Origin: Fagopyrum homotropicum
Lineage: Eukaryota; Streptophyta; Magnoliopsida; Caryophyllales; Polygonaceae
Length of the DNA: 64,000 bases
NCBI GenBank assembly: GCA_033239125.1
Contig: BSWB01000002.1
Coordinates: forward strand, 156,908,409 to 156,972,408
Direction of reading: 5' to 3'
The notes below the pieces were generated by a model, which saw only the letters and a list, made by a program, of their open reading frames with translations, searched no databases and was not told where the DNA came from. Each line of letters begins with the position of its first letter. Position 1 is the first letter of the stretch. The position numbers were made by a program, and so were the translations under genes. Positions 35,575-48,715 of this stretch are shown here, piece after piece.

Positions 35575-36090
35575 ATCTACATGTAAAATAGATTTAGAGT
35601 ATTAAATGATTCAAAATATCGATATGTATTCTCTTTCAAAGATATGTAAAATAGAATTTTAGAACACTAAATGATTTAAACCATCAATTTTTTCTTCCAA
35701 AAGCATGTAAAATAGGATTTTAGAGGACTAAATAATTTAAGCCAATAAAATTATTACAAGTCTTCTTTAAACATCATTTGCTTCAACACATCAATGCGTA
35801 TTCTTTTCCAAAGACATGTAAATAGGATTTTAGAACTTCTATCAAACTACAATGTATTCTTTAAACATTAAAATTGCATAAAAAGTACCAAAAAATATTA
35901 AATGAATTAAGACGGTCAAACTACAAATCTCTTTCAAATACACGTAAAATAGGATTTTAGACCACTAAATGGGTTAAACCATAAATATTCTCTTTCAAGG
36001 ATATGTAAAATAGGATTTTAGAGCAATAAATGATTTAAGGCAATAAAATAATTTCAAACATTCTTAAAAAACTACATAAAAAATTATATA
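35575..36090 (+). repeat. Degenerate tandem array, core ATGTAAAATAGGATTTTAGA
   Basis: About six copies of a 75-85 bp unit, each with (C/T)ATGTAAAATAGGATTTTAGA, then CTAAATGATTTAA(A/G)CCAT, then a TTCTCTTTCAAAGA-like end. Copies start near 35579, 35645, 35704, 35816, 35943 and 36003. The spacing is uneven because of indels. Confidence 0.7.
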
Positions 36091-37265
36091 TAAACTATTA
36101 AATAATTTTAGACCGTGTTGTCAAACTGCATAAAAAAGTACTAAAAACTATCTACAAACTATTAAATAATATAAGTCAATATTAATTTGTTTACCTTTTA
36201 TAAAACTACATCAAAATAGTAAATTACAAACCTTTCACAATATTAAATCACAAACATTTCATGTATGAGTTTCACCATTACCCATGTTTGTCTTCATCTC
36301 AGGGTCACTATAAAAATGAAAGAATTCTTTTTTTTTTTTCACTAAAATATCACTCATTTTACTTTTTTTAGAGTTCACGTGATACTTTTATGACATCATA
36401 TTTGCACGGAGATTTTATACATAGTTCAAAATGGGCAACATGTCTCATTGGTTCATTACTAAGTTAGAAGAAGGAATTTATATACCCTTAAAATTTTCAG
36501 TTTTGTACCAAATAATGAATTTTTTTTCAAGAGTTCATAAGAATAACAATCATACGATTGAATTGGATGGTAATACTATTGTCAACAAAACTAACTATCA
36601 ACTTGATTTCCTACCAAAAAAAAAAATCAATTTGATGTTTTTTTTTTTTTTTTTTTTGCGTTATCCTTTTTCTTTTGAAAAAATTATGTTGTCTAACAAC
36701 AAAATTCTCATTGACAAGTTATACTTTATGGGGAGAAAGTATCAACACTTGCCTAACTTACTAAAGGTCCCTTATTGTTTAATTTCAGATATGGTACATT
36801 GCGTTAGTAAATTAAAGGTTCTCTACTTGTATAATATAAAGATTAGTATATATATAGAACATTAAAATAGAAAATTATAAAGATAGTATATATAAGTCAA
36901 ATGAACAACAATTATGACACACAAACAAATGAAACAAACCATTTGACATACATTTCAAGTTGATCTTACATTGTTTTTTTATTAAACTGTAAACAAGCTT
37001 CACAAATCCGAGCATCAGTGTTACAACTTACATAGATATTTTCAAAGCTTTACTTACACTCATCAACACTTCATCAAAAGTTGCTCTATCTCAATATATT
37101 GTACAGATTTAGCCATGCATCTTTTGCCGTTAAAAAATATATTTTTTTTGACTGACTAGTGCTTAAGTTGCTTGATCTTCTAGGGTTTTCTTGTTGCAAA
37201 GATACAAAAAGCAACCAATTCTAGCCATTTTAAATTTGATTATATATAATTATTTTATTAATCAA
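36091..37265. other. AT-rich spacer downstream of the Nudix gene
   Basis: The open frame at 36431-36865 has poly-F and poly-I tracts from T and AT runs and no family motif. I see no gene here. Confidence 0.5.
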
Positions 37266-40200
37266 TCAGGTCAAAACAGATATACAATCAGATTCGTGAA
37301 AGCACTCGACTTGTTCAGGTTTCGCTGAGCAAGATGGGTGCAAGCCACTTTGTTCATGGCTCGAGTCGGCCAGTCGCTCGATCAACCTCTCTAAAGCTTC
37401 CTTCATCCACCAATCTCGGCACCTATCTCTTGCGTCCTCTATATCCATCTGCAGTTTCAAATTGCACATTCATATATACACACTCGTTTTAAAAGAGTTT
37501 AACATGATCATGTCAAATCTCGACTCTTTCGATTTAGTACGTACCCAGAGCCGTTGTCTTGCGTCTTTTTCCGGCCAGCGATCGAGTTGCTTGGTGACAA
37601 GTAAAGGAAACATGCAGCCTTGGTGAAATGCGTTTTGGGTTTTGCTTTTGTAACTCCATGACCCCAATGAATGCTGCATTTTTTTAGGGCAAAGTGTAAT
37701 TATAATGTGTAATACTTTATTTTATATGGTTGGAAGCATGCAAAATGATGTAAAATTATTATTATAGATGATAAGGCTATTATATATAAATGGTGCTTTT
37801 CATGTTGATAGGTAGGAGGTTGGAGAGAAGTATGTTAGGCATGCTAATTTTTAAAATACATGCTCTTTTGGCATCATTTTCATCCAAACAACCACAAATA
37901 ATATTTTATTGGGTTATTTTCTAATCTATTTTGTAAGAATATATGTTGAAAAGTATGATTTGAAATGCTTGGGATTTATTTCCAACTTATTATTCCGGGT
38001 AACAATTATAAGAAAAGAATCAAGTCGATAAATATCAACAGCTGACTTAGGGATGTTAACGGGATGAGTTTGTGACAGAGAGTAGTACTAATTTTCGCAC
38101 ATCCTTATCCCCGTTCAACAAACACTATTAATTTTGTAACAATAATACTCTTAATTTATTTGATTGGAAGTCTCCATTTTATTCTCTAGTAGGGATCTCT
38201 ATCCTATTTATTTTCCTATCATCAACCCCATAAATCATTTTTTAAAGGAAGAAATTTGAGACACCATATAATAATGATGATTTGAGAGAACGACAAAGTG
38301 ACAAACAAAATAATCGTACAAAACAGACCAACAACATAAACAAAACGGTTTGACAAAAAACACAAAACAAAGTGAATGTAATAAGGACATAAAAATATCA
38401 AAATATGAATACATATATAAATACTTCAAAAGATGTTTATCTACCAAAAAATTACTCAAAAGATGTTGCTCACGAGGGACAAATCCTAAACTATAACGGC
38501 AAATATTAAGTGGCGGTAAATTTGAGAATTCTTTTTCTAGGGTCAGAATGATCTCATCTAGGGATTATAATTTCACCCGCACATGATGGGTGGTTGTGGT
38601 TGAGAGTCCTTCACCTATCACCCTGTCTGATACACCGAAATATCTAAATTTTTATATACTTTATCCTAAAATTACATAGTGATTTTTTTTATTATTTATA
38701 TCGTAATAACACCTTATATATACTTTTTAATATTGATTAATAAATAATATGTGTCTATAAAATTTGTGTAATATATACTCTTTAATATATGAAAAACACT
38801 GTAAAAATAAAAAATAATTTAGTTATAGACATCTATGATTGAACTCGGGCATAATACGAGTAATAAATGAATGCACCCAGCAAAACTAACGGGTAGACGA
38901 TGAAAGTAGCACATCTACCGATAGCTAACCATTCATATACCTAGTCCCACGATATAATGACGAATTTGAACGTAGTTATTGACTATTCGACCCAAAACCT
39001 CGCACCGGCCATCACTATTTTCAATAGGTCACCCTTAAAGGAAGAGACAAAAACGCCATTAAAACATCTACTGCATACTGCACTTAACTACCCCTATCAT
39101 ATACTTCCTCCGATCGTAAATAAATGACTTCATAGGATCTAAATTTAAATGTCGTTTTATGTTTTCAAGGTTATTAATTAAGAGAGAGTTGTGAGAATAG
39201 TTCTTGAAAATTGTTTTTATTAAATATTTTCATAATAAAATATTTACTCATTGGTCTAAAAGGGTGGTGAACATTTAATAAGTGATAAAATTGAGAAATT
39301 TTTTTATAAAATTAAGGTTGTTTAGGAATTTTCTTAATAATTGTGTCAATGGCTAAAAAGTCATTTATTTATGATAGGAGGAAGTAGTCAATAAAGAAGG
39401 ATTTTCTATAGGGTAAATTCAACAAAACTTCTAAACTCAACCACTTTTCAGGAAAAAATTAATATTTATTTTTATGCTCTAATATATTTACAAGTGAGTG
39501 GTGAACTTTTTCGAAATACCGATAAGAATCGGCAGTTGGACTAATCGACAGACGAACTAATCGATCCTTATTCCTTGACCATGATAATGTTTAACCATTA
39601 GTCGTAATTTTAACCGTGAGTGTTGGTGGTGTTGAATAGTCAAGTAAGTAAAATATTAAGTATATCAACAAAATTTTTTTATTATTTATAGCATATAAAA
39701 ACAGTTTTTTTTTTTTTACCGCAAAATCTTTTTTTTTTTTACTAAAACTCGCCCCAATTTATATATTATTAAAAAAAACTATTATAATTTGTAAAATCTC
39801 ATATTTTCTTAGACTCTTATTGAAAGAATTTAGCCAAATAGACCCTTTTCTATTTTCAATAGGTTTGTGTATACCTTTAATTTTTACCACTTTATTCACT
39901 AAATTGAATGTGTATACCTTCAGTTTTTATCAATTTCATTAAATTGAAGTTGAAAGGTAAGAGATTTAATTAGAGGTACTTTTATTAAATATATTTATAC
40001 CATGGGCCTAATTACTGGAAAATTTCAAAAATTTAGTTACCTAATTTGACCATTCTTATTTTAAAAAAACCCTAAGAGTTACTTTGTGAAATTGAACTTT
40101 TTGTAAAGAAGGAAATTAGCACTAAAAGATTACAGGAAAAAATGGTAGAAAAATCAGAGTTTGTGTGCCGATAATAAAAAAAAAGAAGAAGAAGAAGAAT

Positions 40201-40629
40201 TAGAGAGGAAAACCTGAATAGTGCCAAGAACACCAGCTTCCTCAAGCGTCTCTCTGCGCGCAGCTTCCTCCACCGACTCTCCTTCTTCCCAACCGCCCTT
40301 TTCATTTTCAATCCAACATAATCATTAACAATCCTTAATCATCATCATTAATCATCGTAATCACTCACCTTCGGAAGCAAGATTCCTTGACCTTTCTGGG
40401 AGCTAATCACAAGAACCTCCACATTCCTCTCCATGCTCCCTTCGCTTCCATTCTTGAATCTGTACGGGATTGATCTAATCCAATACAACAATTCTCGATA
40501 TTCAGACATGAACATCAAACGACAGAGACAAAGATTGATCATACGTACGTACCCAACGACCAGACGGCATCCTTTCTCGTATCGTTGGAATTGGCGTCCC
40601 GTTCGCGAAACCAACTCCATCACGTCCAT
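37266..40629 (-). CDS. Nudix hydrolase, plant NUDT17/18/21-like
   Basis: A 192-residue Nudix enzyme in five exons on the minus strand: 40629-40553, 40474-40369, 40297-40214, 37673-37545, 37448-37266. Introns are GT-AG and phases match. It opens MDVMELVSRTGRQFQRY, close to the MVCLVSRTGRQFQRY-type start of plant relatives; the Met four codons in is an alternative start. The Nudix box is complete at residues 62-84: Gly62, Glu68, then REtLEEAGV at 76-84, giving the metal-binding Glu residues. The last exon carries a conserved CRDWWMKEALE stretch. The substrate class is nucleoside diphosphates linked to another group; the exact substrate cannot be read from the sequence. I expected CIPYR at the first junction but exon 2 starts SIPYR. 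Intron 3 is 2.5 kb and contains a Stowaway-type MITE. Confidence 0.9.
39104..39384. mobile_element. Stowaway-type (Tc1/mariner) MITE inside the Nudix intron
   Basis: The ends CTTCCTCCGATCGTAAATAA and TTATTTATGATAGGAGGAAG are inverted, and both flanks are TA (39102-39103 and 39385-39386). The length of 281 bp and the CTYCCTCCG start are typical of Stowaway elements. It lies within intron 3 of the Nudix gene. Confidence 0.88.
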
Positions 40630-42560
40630 TCTCGTCGTCTTTCTCCGTCTCGATCGATCTTATAAATTCAATCAAAATTCAATGTTGCAATACAATTGGA
40701 ATTTGAAGGAGGAGAAACAATTGAATCTCTCAGAAAAATGGGTACCTAGAATAAACGTATATATATAACCCTTCTCGACCTAAATATGGAAGTCATCCAG
40801 CAGATATTTTTTTTATTACTTGTCATAATTATATTAATTTAATAAGTAGACTTTGAGATGTGATATCTAAAATATAATAAATATTGAGTCTATGTTGGGG
40901 ATTCAGAAAAATCCAAAGAGCCCATCGATTAACTTTTACACGTACATAGATTTATGAGGTTAAATCTACATTACCTTTTCGCCTTTCGACGTTAGCATTT
41001 ACGTATCTTCTTTATTATTTAGGAAATAAACTAACCATAATTAAAAAAAATATATTTCTAATCATGTCCTACTAATCTTGTATGTTTACAAAATTCTACT
41101 ATGGAAGCATATTTTAGAGAGATTTATAAATAGAGAAATAATAGTAAAAAAATTTTATCTAAAACATTTCTCATGATAATATCTTATATACATATATAAA
41201 TATAAATTGTTATAAATATTTTAGATTAATAATATATATATATAATGTTTAATAATTATACACAAATTTACAACCTAAAAAACTAAAAATATGTTAAGAA
41301 AAATACTATAAAACTATGAAATATTTAAATGCAACAAAAACATGCCCTTTGAGGGTGATACTTGACAGTGACAATATACTTAAAAATTAATTATATGTTA
41401 TCCTATATAATATTTATAAATAAAGAAATAATGAAAATAAAATATTCATAAAATATTACTTTTTATTATAAATTTTATGCACACTTAAAAAAAATAGTCA
41501 TTTATGTATACATATCAAAAATATTTTATTAATAATTTAAAACCAAACAACTGAAAATACTATAAAATATTTAGGTATAACAAAAATGCACTTTGCAACA
41601 TAATTATATTTAAAAAAAATCCAAACCGTTTTTTGAAGGGAAATTAATATTAAATTTGGACCCAATTTGAGTCAAACAATAAAGTTAGAGAATATATTGA
41701 AGAAATGAACAATTTTTTCATGTTTTGAATTGTATAATATTTTGATTTTGTATATTATATTATAGATTTCCACCTTAAACGTACGTTATCTCGTCTTACC
41801 TTCTTATCTTATTCTAGATAGAAATAGATGTTACAATGACTCATCAATCATTAGATATTTTGAATCGAACACTTTTTAGAATTTGTAGTTTTTATTATAA
41901 AAAAGTGGCCAGCTAATTAATCAATGAATTTGGCCAATTCTTTTGTAATTAATTATGTATTTTGCTGTTGAAACCGGCCGGTTTATATGAAAATGGAATT
42001 CATGCAAATAGGAAAAGGGAAAATAGAGGGCCGAGCTTCACGAAAAGGAAATGAATTAAAGACCTAACGTGTATGCATGAACCTAGACCGTACATGTAAC
42101 ACTAATATACAAATTGTGTAACTTCTAGAAGATAATACATACTTAATTCATACACACTAACCAACTCTACCACATACATAATAAGTTATTGGAAATAAAG
42201 AGTTAATGACCTTATCCAACTTAAAGTAGTTGAAAGTTGAAACATTTACTTTCCTCCTATTATTGCGATATAGATTTGGATGTCTTTCGATTCGGGTCGA
42301 ACATAAATTAAAATATTATCCGTTTTTCGGGTTTGATTGGGCTAAATTTGGACTTTTGGTTGTAGGGTTTGTACAACTTTGGAACTTAATTGTTTAATTT
42401 TTTTTGTTATTTTTATTTGTGCGTCTCATAAGACGCATATATATGTCTAGCATGTGTCATTGAGGTGTATGACTTCGTCTTTGGCTCACATTGTCAACGA
42501 CGGAGCTAAAGGCGTAGGGGGAAGACCCTCCTTGAAACGACGTCGTAGTGTAAAAAAAAC
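40630..42560. other. Nudix upstream region and AT-rich spacer
   Basis: The proximal part (40630-40800) holds the 5' leader and promoter of the Nudix gene. The rest is AT-rich and shows no gene or clear element. Confidence 0.5.
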
Positions 42561-43140
42561 CCTTTTAAAACGACGTCGTTTTGATTGATAAAACCCCTCA
42601 ACGATTGATTTAAAAAAGACGCTGCTCACTCCTCTCCTCACACCACATTCTCCACTATCCTAGTCGCTGCCGTCGCCGACTACGGTAAGCCGGTCACTCC
42701 ACCACAGTCTCCACTTTCCCAGTCATCACTACGGCACGCCGGCATTGCCTATTGTCTAGTCTGCCTCCACCTACCACAACTTCACAGGCTCCATCCGTCA
42801 TCTGTCCTAGTCTGCCTCCACGGCTCCGCTGGCCATCCTAGTTTGCTCCAACCGCTCTATTGCATGTCTGCTTGCGGCCTGCTTCCAGTCCTTTGTTGGC
42901 TTACTTGGCTCTGTATTTCGGTAACTGGCGATTTCGGGTAACAACTCAATTATTTAATTAATGTATTAATTGTTTACTTGTTAATTGTTATTTGTTAAGT
43001 TGATTGAAAATTTAAGTAGTTGTTTAGTTGATTAGGTTTAATTCGGTGATTGAATTAAAAAGTTAGGTTAAATGTGTTGATGTTTGTTGATTGAATTGAA
43101 AAGTTAGGTTAAATTTGTTGATTGAATTGAAAAGTTAGTA
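42561..43140. other. Spacer with a 16-bp palindrome and a short tandem repeat
   Basis: A perfect palindrome AAAACGACGTCGTTTT lies at 42567-42582, after a related AACGACGTCGTAG near 42535. A CT-rich tract with ACTCCACCACAGTCTCCAC-like repeats follows (42620-42850). At 43030-43140 about three units of TTGATTGAATTGAAAAGTTAG are in tandem. Confidence 0.55.
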
Positions 43141-43148
43141 GTTCACGA

Positions 43149-44594
43149 TTGCACACGTTTGGACTTGGCACACGTGTTATTGGCGGTCTTATGTACTTGA
43201 CCAATTGCACACGTTTGGACTTGGCTCACTCAGTCAATTTACTAAGTCGCTACATAAGTAATATGGGCTTTAAACACTTGAAAGGCATAACGAGAGTATT
43301 GACTGCATACGTCATACTAAAAGTTATGGGCTGCAGTATGACAAATACCCAGTATATCTAGAAATATACAACCGCACTAATTGAATAGCTAATTCTTGAA
43401 ACTCAAAATCCAAGACTGGATATGTATTTACACTTGATGGTGCAACAATATCATGAAAATCATCCAAACAAACGTTATTGATCAGATCCACAATGGAGTA
43501 CGACTTCATTGCTTTGGATAAAAATAGCGGAGGAAGCCGAGTTTCTTCGAAATTTTTTGGAAGAAATTTCAATGTAGGAAAACCCAATGTCGGCAATAAG
43601 TGTACATTGTGATAGTCAATCGGATATAGCCCAGGCACTAAGTGCCCGTTTGGTTGGAGCGGTGGAATGGAAACGGAATGGAATCGAATAAGGGTAGAGA
43701 AAGGAAATGGAATGAATGAGATGACTTTTATGTGTTAAAAGACCTCTAACCAAACATAGTTTTTGTTTGATTCGGAATCATTCCGTTACGAGGAATGATT
43801 CCCGGTGCTTCCAAACGAGCCCTAAGTGTCTTGTATAATGAAAAATCGCGTCGCATTAGACGACGACATAAATCCATTAGAAAATTGATCTCAATTGGAG
43901 TAGTCTCAATAGACTAAATCAAATCAGTGGACAACCTTGCAGATCCATTTACTAAAGCTTGTCAAGAGGTCAAGTGGTTAAATCATCAAGAGGCATGGAC
44001 TTATAGCCTATGACGAAAGAGGATGCATAAAGGACAACCCCACCTATGTGAATTAACGATGTAGGTTCAAAGGGACAACTTAACCAAGTTGAATCGAGTG
44101 GAGTATTGTGAGATTCACATCTCTACCCAGTTCCTAGGATTTTACCCAGTGTGAGTTGTATGACTTTAGGTTAAGCATTTGCTTTTAATGATTCCATTAG
44201 GGTATTTTAAGATACTCGATATGGTCAAATCACCTTGTGAGTGTGACATGGGATCGTGTCTAGGAAAATGTGGAGGCATAATTCTTCAAGTTCACTCATG
44301 ATTAGTCAAGCATGTTTAAGGCTAAAATGAACACAAATAAAGAACTTGGTTATGTGATCGAGAAGATGAAAGAAACTATGTTGTAGTTATTGTTTTAGTT
44401 TACCTCAAAGTCCGGGTAGTTCAACACATCATGGTCACCTCCTGGACGAATAAATCCGATGGCTACTCACTATGGGCGGTTCAAGGATGAAATTCGCTAC
44501 CTTCCCAAATGTAGTGAATTTTTTACAGGACTTTCAAATCATTTTTTTTCTCATAAACATATGTGTCTAGAATTATTTCTATTCATGTGGGGAT
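43149..44594 (+). pseudogene. Decayed Ty1/copia pol remnant
   Basis: The frame at 43149-43361 resembles the end of copia RT: RVIGGLMYLTNCTRLDLA followed by NLLSRYISN, the conserved YL..TRPD(I/L)A..VN.LSRY. A second piece near 43920-44020 encodes VDNLADPFTKA, the C-terminal NIADPLTK motif. Stops and frame changes separate them, and a MITE (43642-43822) lies between. A 20-bp start (TGCACACGTTTGGACTTGGC) is duplicated at about 43149 and 43206. A purine run, GTGGGGAT at 44588, leads to the LTR at 44595. Confidence 0.7.
43642..43822. mobile_element. PIF/Harbinger-type MITE, 181 bp, in the copia remnant
   Basis: The ends are GTGCCCGTTTGG and CCAAACGAGCCC with TAA on both sides (43639-43641 and 43823-43825). 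The sequence is nearly the same as the copy at 14794-14972, suggesting both moved from one source fairly recently. Confidence 0.9.
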
Positions 44595-45749
44595 TGTTGG
44601 AAACAATATTTTAAATAAGTAGTGTGCCGGGTTTTTCCGGGAAATTTTTGGTGGTCTCCGGTCATCGTCAACACCGGAAAACAAAAGCATTGATTTCATC
44701 TCCGCGGGCATTGAACCATGATATATTTATTTTTTAAAGTTGAATTCCGAGTGAATGAGATAATGATGCCCAAAATTATGTGTATGAAACACAAAACTTG
44801 AAAAAAGAACAAAAATGTGGTTATCCCACATCGGCTAAAAAGAATAGAATCCTTATCTATACTATATTAAAAGTGGGAGTTTCTCATTAAACATTATATT
44901 TCTGATTTTACTCTTGCATGGAGTTTCAACTTTATTTTTCATCCACATGTTTCTAGAGCACCTTCTTCCAATGCCACCTCCCCTCCTACCTGTTTGACGC
45001 GTCTCACCTCTTATGTCTTATGCTCGTTATTCCGCCTCAATTCCTCTTCGACTCCATCTAATCCCTTTGTTTCTCCTTCTCAATCTCTTCAGTTTTTCTC
45101 CTTCTCATGAGAGATATGACCCTAAACCCCTATAAGGATTTCTCTTTGTTTCCGTCACCATCTTCTCTTTGGCTTGGACGTTTAACTTGTTGACCGCTTC
45201 CTGTTTTTCCTCGACGATCTTCGTTTATTTTTGCTTTTTATAGGGTTGATTTCCGATCAAATATGTGCTTTGATAGTGCCCTTACTGTGTTGTTCTCTAT
45301 TTGAAGGCTACACTTACGATCTTCTGGATGGCTTGAAGAGTTTCAAATACCTTCTTGTCTTCCTCGGGAAGTCCATTTCCGCCGTTGTCGGACTTGATGG
45401 TTGCCAGTTACTCAGGCGTCATTCTGCCGTCATTAAGCCCTAACATTGTTCCGTTGAATTATGCCTCCTTTCTCTTAGAAGTGAGGTGTTGTGTCCAAAC
45501 TCGGTTGTTCCGCTCCCGGGGAAGAAGCATGTTGATAAGTATTGATTGCGAACTCGTTCATGGATAATGGATTGAATTAGTGTAGACTTGAATGTTCGGA
45601 TTGATTCCTTTTGCCTCCAAATAGTAACTTTGTGCCGTATTTGCAATGAAATAAATGTATTCCTGATCTTGTGTAATTGTTTCAAAAATCCAAGTCTATG
45701 TAATTGTTTCGCATGTTCTTCTTTTTGCTGATATTCCTCTGTGGAATCA

Positions 45750-45948
45750 TTAGGCATACAGACATTCCAACCCACTTTAGTGGAAGGGCGTGCTATTTGT
45801 TTAAACCCATTGGTTTGTAAAGGATTCAATGCAGATTTTGATGGGGATCAAATGGCCGTCCATGTACCTTTATCTTTGGAGGCCCAAGTGGAGGCCCGTT
45901 TACTTATGTTTTTTCATATGAATCTTTTGTCTCCAGCTATTCCCATTT
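45750..45948 (+). pseudogene. rpoC1: Plastid rpoC1 fragment inside the Helitron
   Basis: About 65 codons match the plastid-encoded RNA polymerase beta' subunit around its catalytic centre: LGIQTFQPTLVEGRAICL, then FNADFDGDQMAVHVPLSLEA, then ARLLM and LLSPAI. The NADFDGD metal-binding motif is intact. Compared with remembered plastid sequence there are a few substitutions and a short deletion near 45941, after which similarity ends. It lacks both gene ends, so it is a nuclear copy of plastid DNA and not functional. Confidence 0.85.
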
Positions 45949-46098
45949 GATTGTAAAATGAATGGATGAAAACCTTTATCTTTATATGACTGTTTTTACA
46001 GGTGGTTCATTCATATTGGATCTCTACTCGAATCAATGAAGCGGCCCAATTCCAGATACATTGGGCAAACTATCGAAATTACATTCCTTGTAACCACA

Positions 46099-46100
<2 letters not shown>

Positions 46101-46169
<69 letters not shown>
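46101..46169. repeat. (TA)n microsatellite in the Helitron
   Basis: About 34 uninterrupted TA dinucleotides. The open frames across it (repeating YIYI) are artefacts. Confidence 0.95.
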
Positions 46170-46172
<3 letters not shown>

Positions 46173-47354
46173 CAATTATACATTTGGTCAAAGTTTGAAA
46201 ACATTGGCGGCCACGTGTCTAAACAAATTATCATGCTTGAAAAGATAGAAACACTCACACTAAAAGAAGAAAATGTTATGATTGAGAATAAGGAGATTAA
46301 TTTACGATTTTAATTGTTCAAACCGGAGACTCTTACAAAATAGTAATGACTATAACTGCCTATGCCTTTAATCCAATCGCTGATATTATGTAAATAAACA
46401 CTTTAACCTTCATGTATACTATTATTAGATATAAAAACAATGAGAGACCAAAATTTGCTTAAGTTATTGGTAAGATGTTTTGTATTTGTCTACTTAGGAA
46501 ATATGTATCAACACCGAATTATTACAAATTAATCAGAACCACGTTTATTTGTACTAAATTATTACAAAATGAATGATTCCCGATTTCATCTACGGCGCGT
46601 GCGAAGCACGCACGTCTCGACTAGTTGCATATAAGGAGGAAGAATGCTTAAAGATTGTGGCCTTTGGGTCACTACCCATTTTCAATGGGAAGTGGACGTA
46701 GCTAAACGACCACACACACGCGCCCGAGTTGAGCCGAGCCGTTGACTAAAGCTAAGGCTAAGGTTATCTGGGTCATGATGAGAACGGATTGGACTGATGG
46801 TATTGGGCTGGCCACTCAAGGCTATCATTCCCTCCCCCCCCAAAGATTGGTCAAATCAAGCCTAGCTACATAAATAAAAAAATCAAGAATTTAATTCGAT
46901 AATTTTGATTTTATTTTCTTCTGAGCTCGCCTATAAAAAGGGTCTCATCTTCTCATTCCAACACATAACAAGAGCAAAAGACAAAACATATTCCCCCTCT
47001 ATTTCTCTTTAAAACTCGAGAGTGTAACATAGAAGCAATTCACCATATTTCCAAAATCATTACGAGACTTGGATCTAGTTCAGTTTTATTTTGAAATTCG
47101 AAACACCATTCAAATTTGACCTATCGGAATGCTTCATATCTGACACATCAGAATCGTTCATGAACAAAACAATGAACAGTTGTTATATTAAATATGTCGC
47201 CTAACTACTCAAAAAAGTTAAAGCTACTCAAAAAATTTAAAACTACTCAAAATCTCGCTTTACTGAATAGGGCGTGAATCATCACCGTTGATATAAGCCT
47301 ATCAAAAGGCTAGCTATTAGAGATTTAGGCTTCTTGACATTAGAGAAGCTACCA

Positions 47355-47357
<3 letters not shown>

Positions 47358-47416
<59 letters not shown>
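47358..47416. repeat. (AT)n microsatellite
   Basis: About 29 AT dinucleotides. Downstream, at 47530-47690, the phrase ATTATTCGTAGTTATT recurs about five times with variable spacing. No gene lies between 47100 and 47981. Confidence 0.9.
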
Positions 47417-47418
<2 letters not shown>

Positions 47419-47981
47419 GGCGGTATAGTCACATATATTCGGTGTTTACATGTTCACATGGTAAGATCTGTTTATATGTGAGTCACGATCTATATATATC
47501 ATAGATTTATGAGAACAAGCCTTATTGTTTAATATATTATTCGTAGTTATTATTAGTTTTGTTACGAAGGTGTCATATCGTTTAATGTATTATTCGTAGT
47601 TATTGTTGGTTGAATGAATTATTCGTAGTTATTGTTCTTGAATAGATTATTTGTAGTTATTATTATTCGAAGTTATTATTAATTATGATAGCTACCCTAA
47701 ATCTCGACCCTTAATACTCACCATCCGACAGTCTAAGATTGTTCTCATGATACACAATAAGACTATTCTCATAGAAACCGCACCCTATATATACACATAT
47801 GAATTTATATCTTTTACTTTGTTTCATTTCAATGTTTTGGATTAAAAAATATATATTTTGATTATTGAATTATATTACTATGTTGTATTGGTTTTTCAAT
47901 TTGCGTTTATCACGGTAGTTTAATAAATAGTATGTATCAAATTGAAGTTAACAATAAGTAATATATATATTATATTAAACT

Positions 47982-48715
47982 TGATAAAAACTCTATCAAT
48001 ATTTCGATTAAAAATGACTGGTTCTAGAGCGAACCAGTCTTTCAAAAACAGATGAACACAAAGAAGTTTATTGACGCAGTTCGAGTTAAGCTCTACTATG
48101 CGGGATCTCAGGAGGGGAGAGCCAGCCCAATCCACTAGGTAGAGTTACAGTGTAAAACGGTTACAGGATGAGCAATCAAAAACAACGAAAAACCTTATGA
48201 GATCAAGAACAAGATAACAAGAACAAAGATAGGTGAGAGGTCTGTAAACCACCAAGGTAATGATTTGTGCTTTGAGGCAAAGCAAGATCTAGACAACAGA
48301 GAACGTCTCAAGACAACACTCGGACGAAGCACTCGACTCGGATCTCTCTCTCACTGTGTTTTCTCTCTATCCTCACTTTCAGATCTAGGGTTTCTCAGTA
48401 GAAGTGTTTCGGCCACCTTAGGGTTGAAGACAGAGAAGAAAGCTTAAGTACTCAGTGCCACGAGGTGAACTTCAGCAACGCAATATTTAACCATACAACG
48501 CTTTGATTATGCCGCTCCACAACCTGGTGAGATGGACTGGAGCACTTACCATTGGGTCTCGATCAACTAGACCCAACCGGCCCTGTAATCAACCCATCAT
48601 CAATATAACACAAGTACCCTGTCCAACCCTTCATCAAACCCAACCGGCCTCACACTTAAACTCAGGCCCACTAATTTGTGGTTTGACACGAACCGGGTTT
48701 AACTAAATCCTAACA
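47982..48715 (-). repeat. 3' LTR of the Tork-like element (734 bp)
   Basis: In element orientation it reads TGTTAGGATTTAG...TTTTTATCA. It pairs with the 5' LTR at 53478-54210, which lacks a CT dinucleotide and has one extra C. Confidence 0.95.

Larger units (their letters stand above)
44856..46624 (+). mobile_element. Non-autonomous Helitron, 1.77 kb
   Basis: The 5' end is TCTATACTATATTAAAAG, preceded by A. The 3' end is CTAG at 46621-46624, followed by T; Helitrons insert between A and T. Nine bases before the CTAG is the hairpin GCGTGC-GAA-GCACGC (46597-46611), the usual Helitron terminator. There is no RepHel protein. The inside carries a plastid rpoC1 piece and a long (TA)n run. It sits within an older copia LTR. 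Confidence 0.92.
44595..47100 (+). mobile_element. 3' LTR of the decayed copia element, split by a Helitron
   Basis: The LTR starts TGTTGGAAACAATATTTTAA after a purine tract. It is interrupted at 44855 by the Helitron and resumes at 46625 with TGCATATAAGGAGGAAG. A TATAAAAAG box lies near 46934. The right limit is a guess (about 47100) because no second copy defines it. Confidence 0.5.

Noticed and set aside
36431..36865. 144-codon frame
   Set aside because: Homopolymer-driven Phe and Ile tracts, no recognised family.
45440..45829. 129-codon minus-strand frame in the Helitron
   Set aside because: Antisense to the rpoC1 piece in part; no independent motif.
46002..46313. 103-codon frame in the Helitron
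   Set aside because: It crosses a (TA)n run giving repeated Tyr-Ile; no domain.
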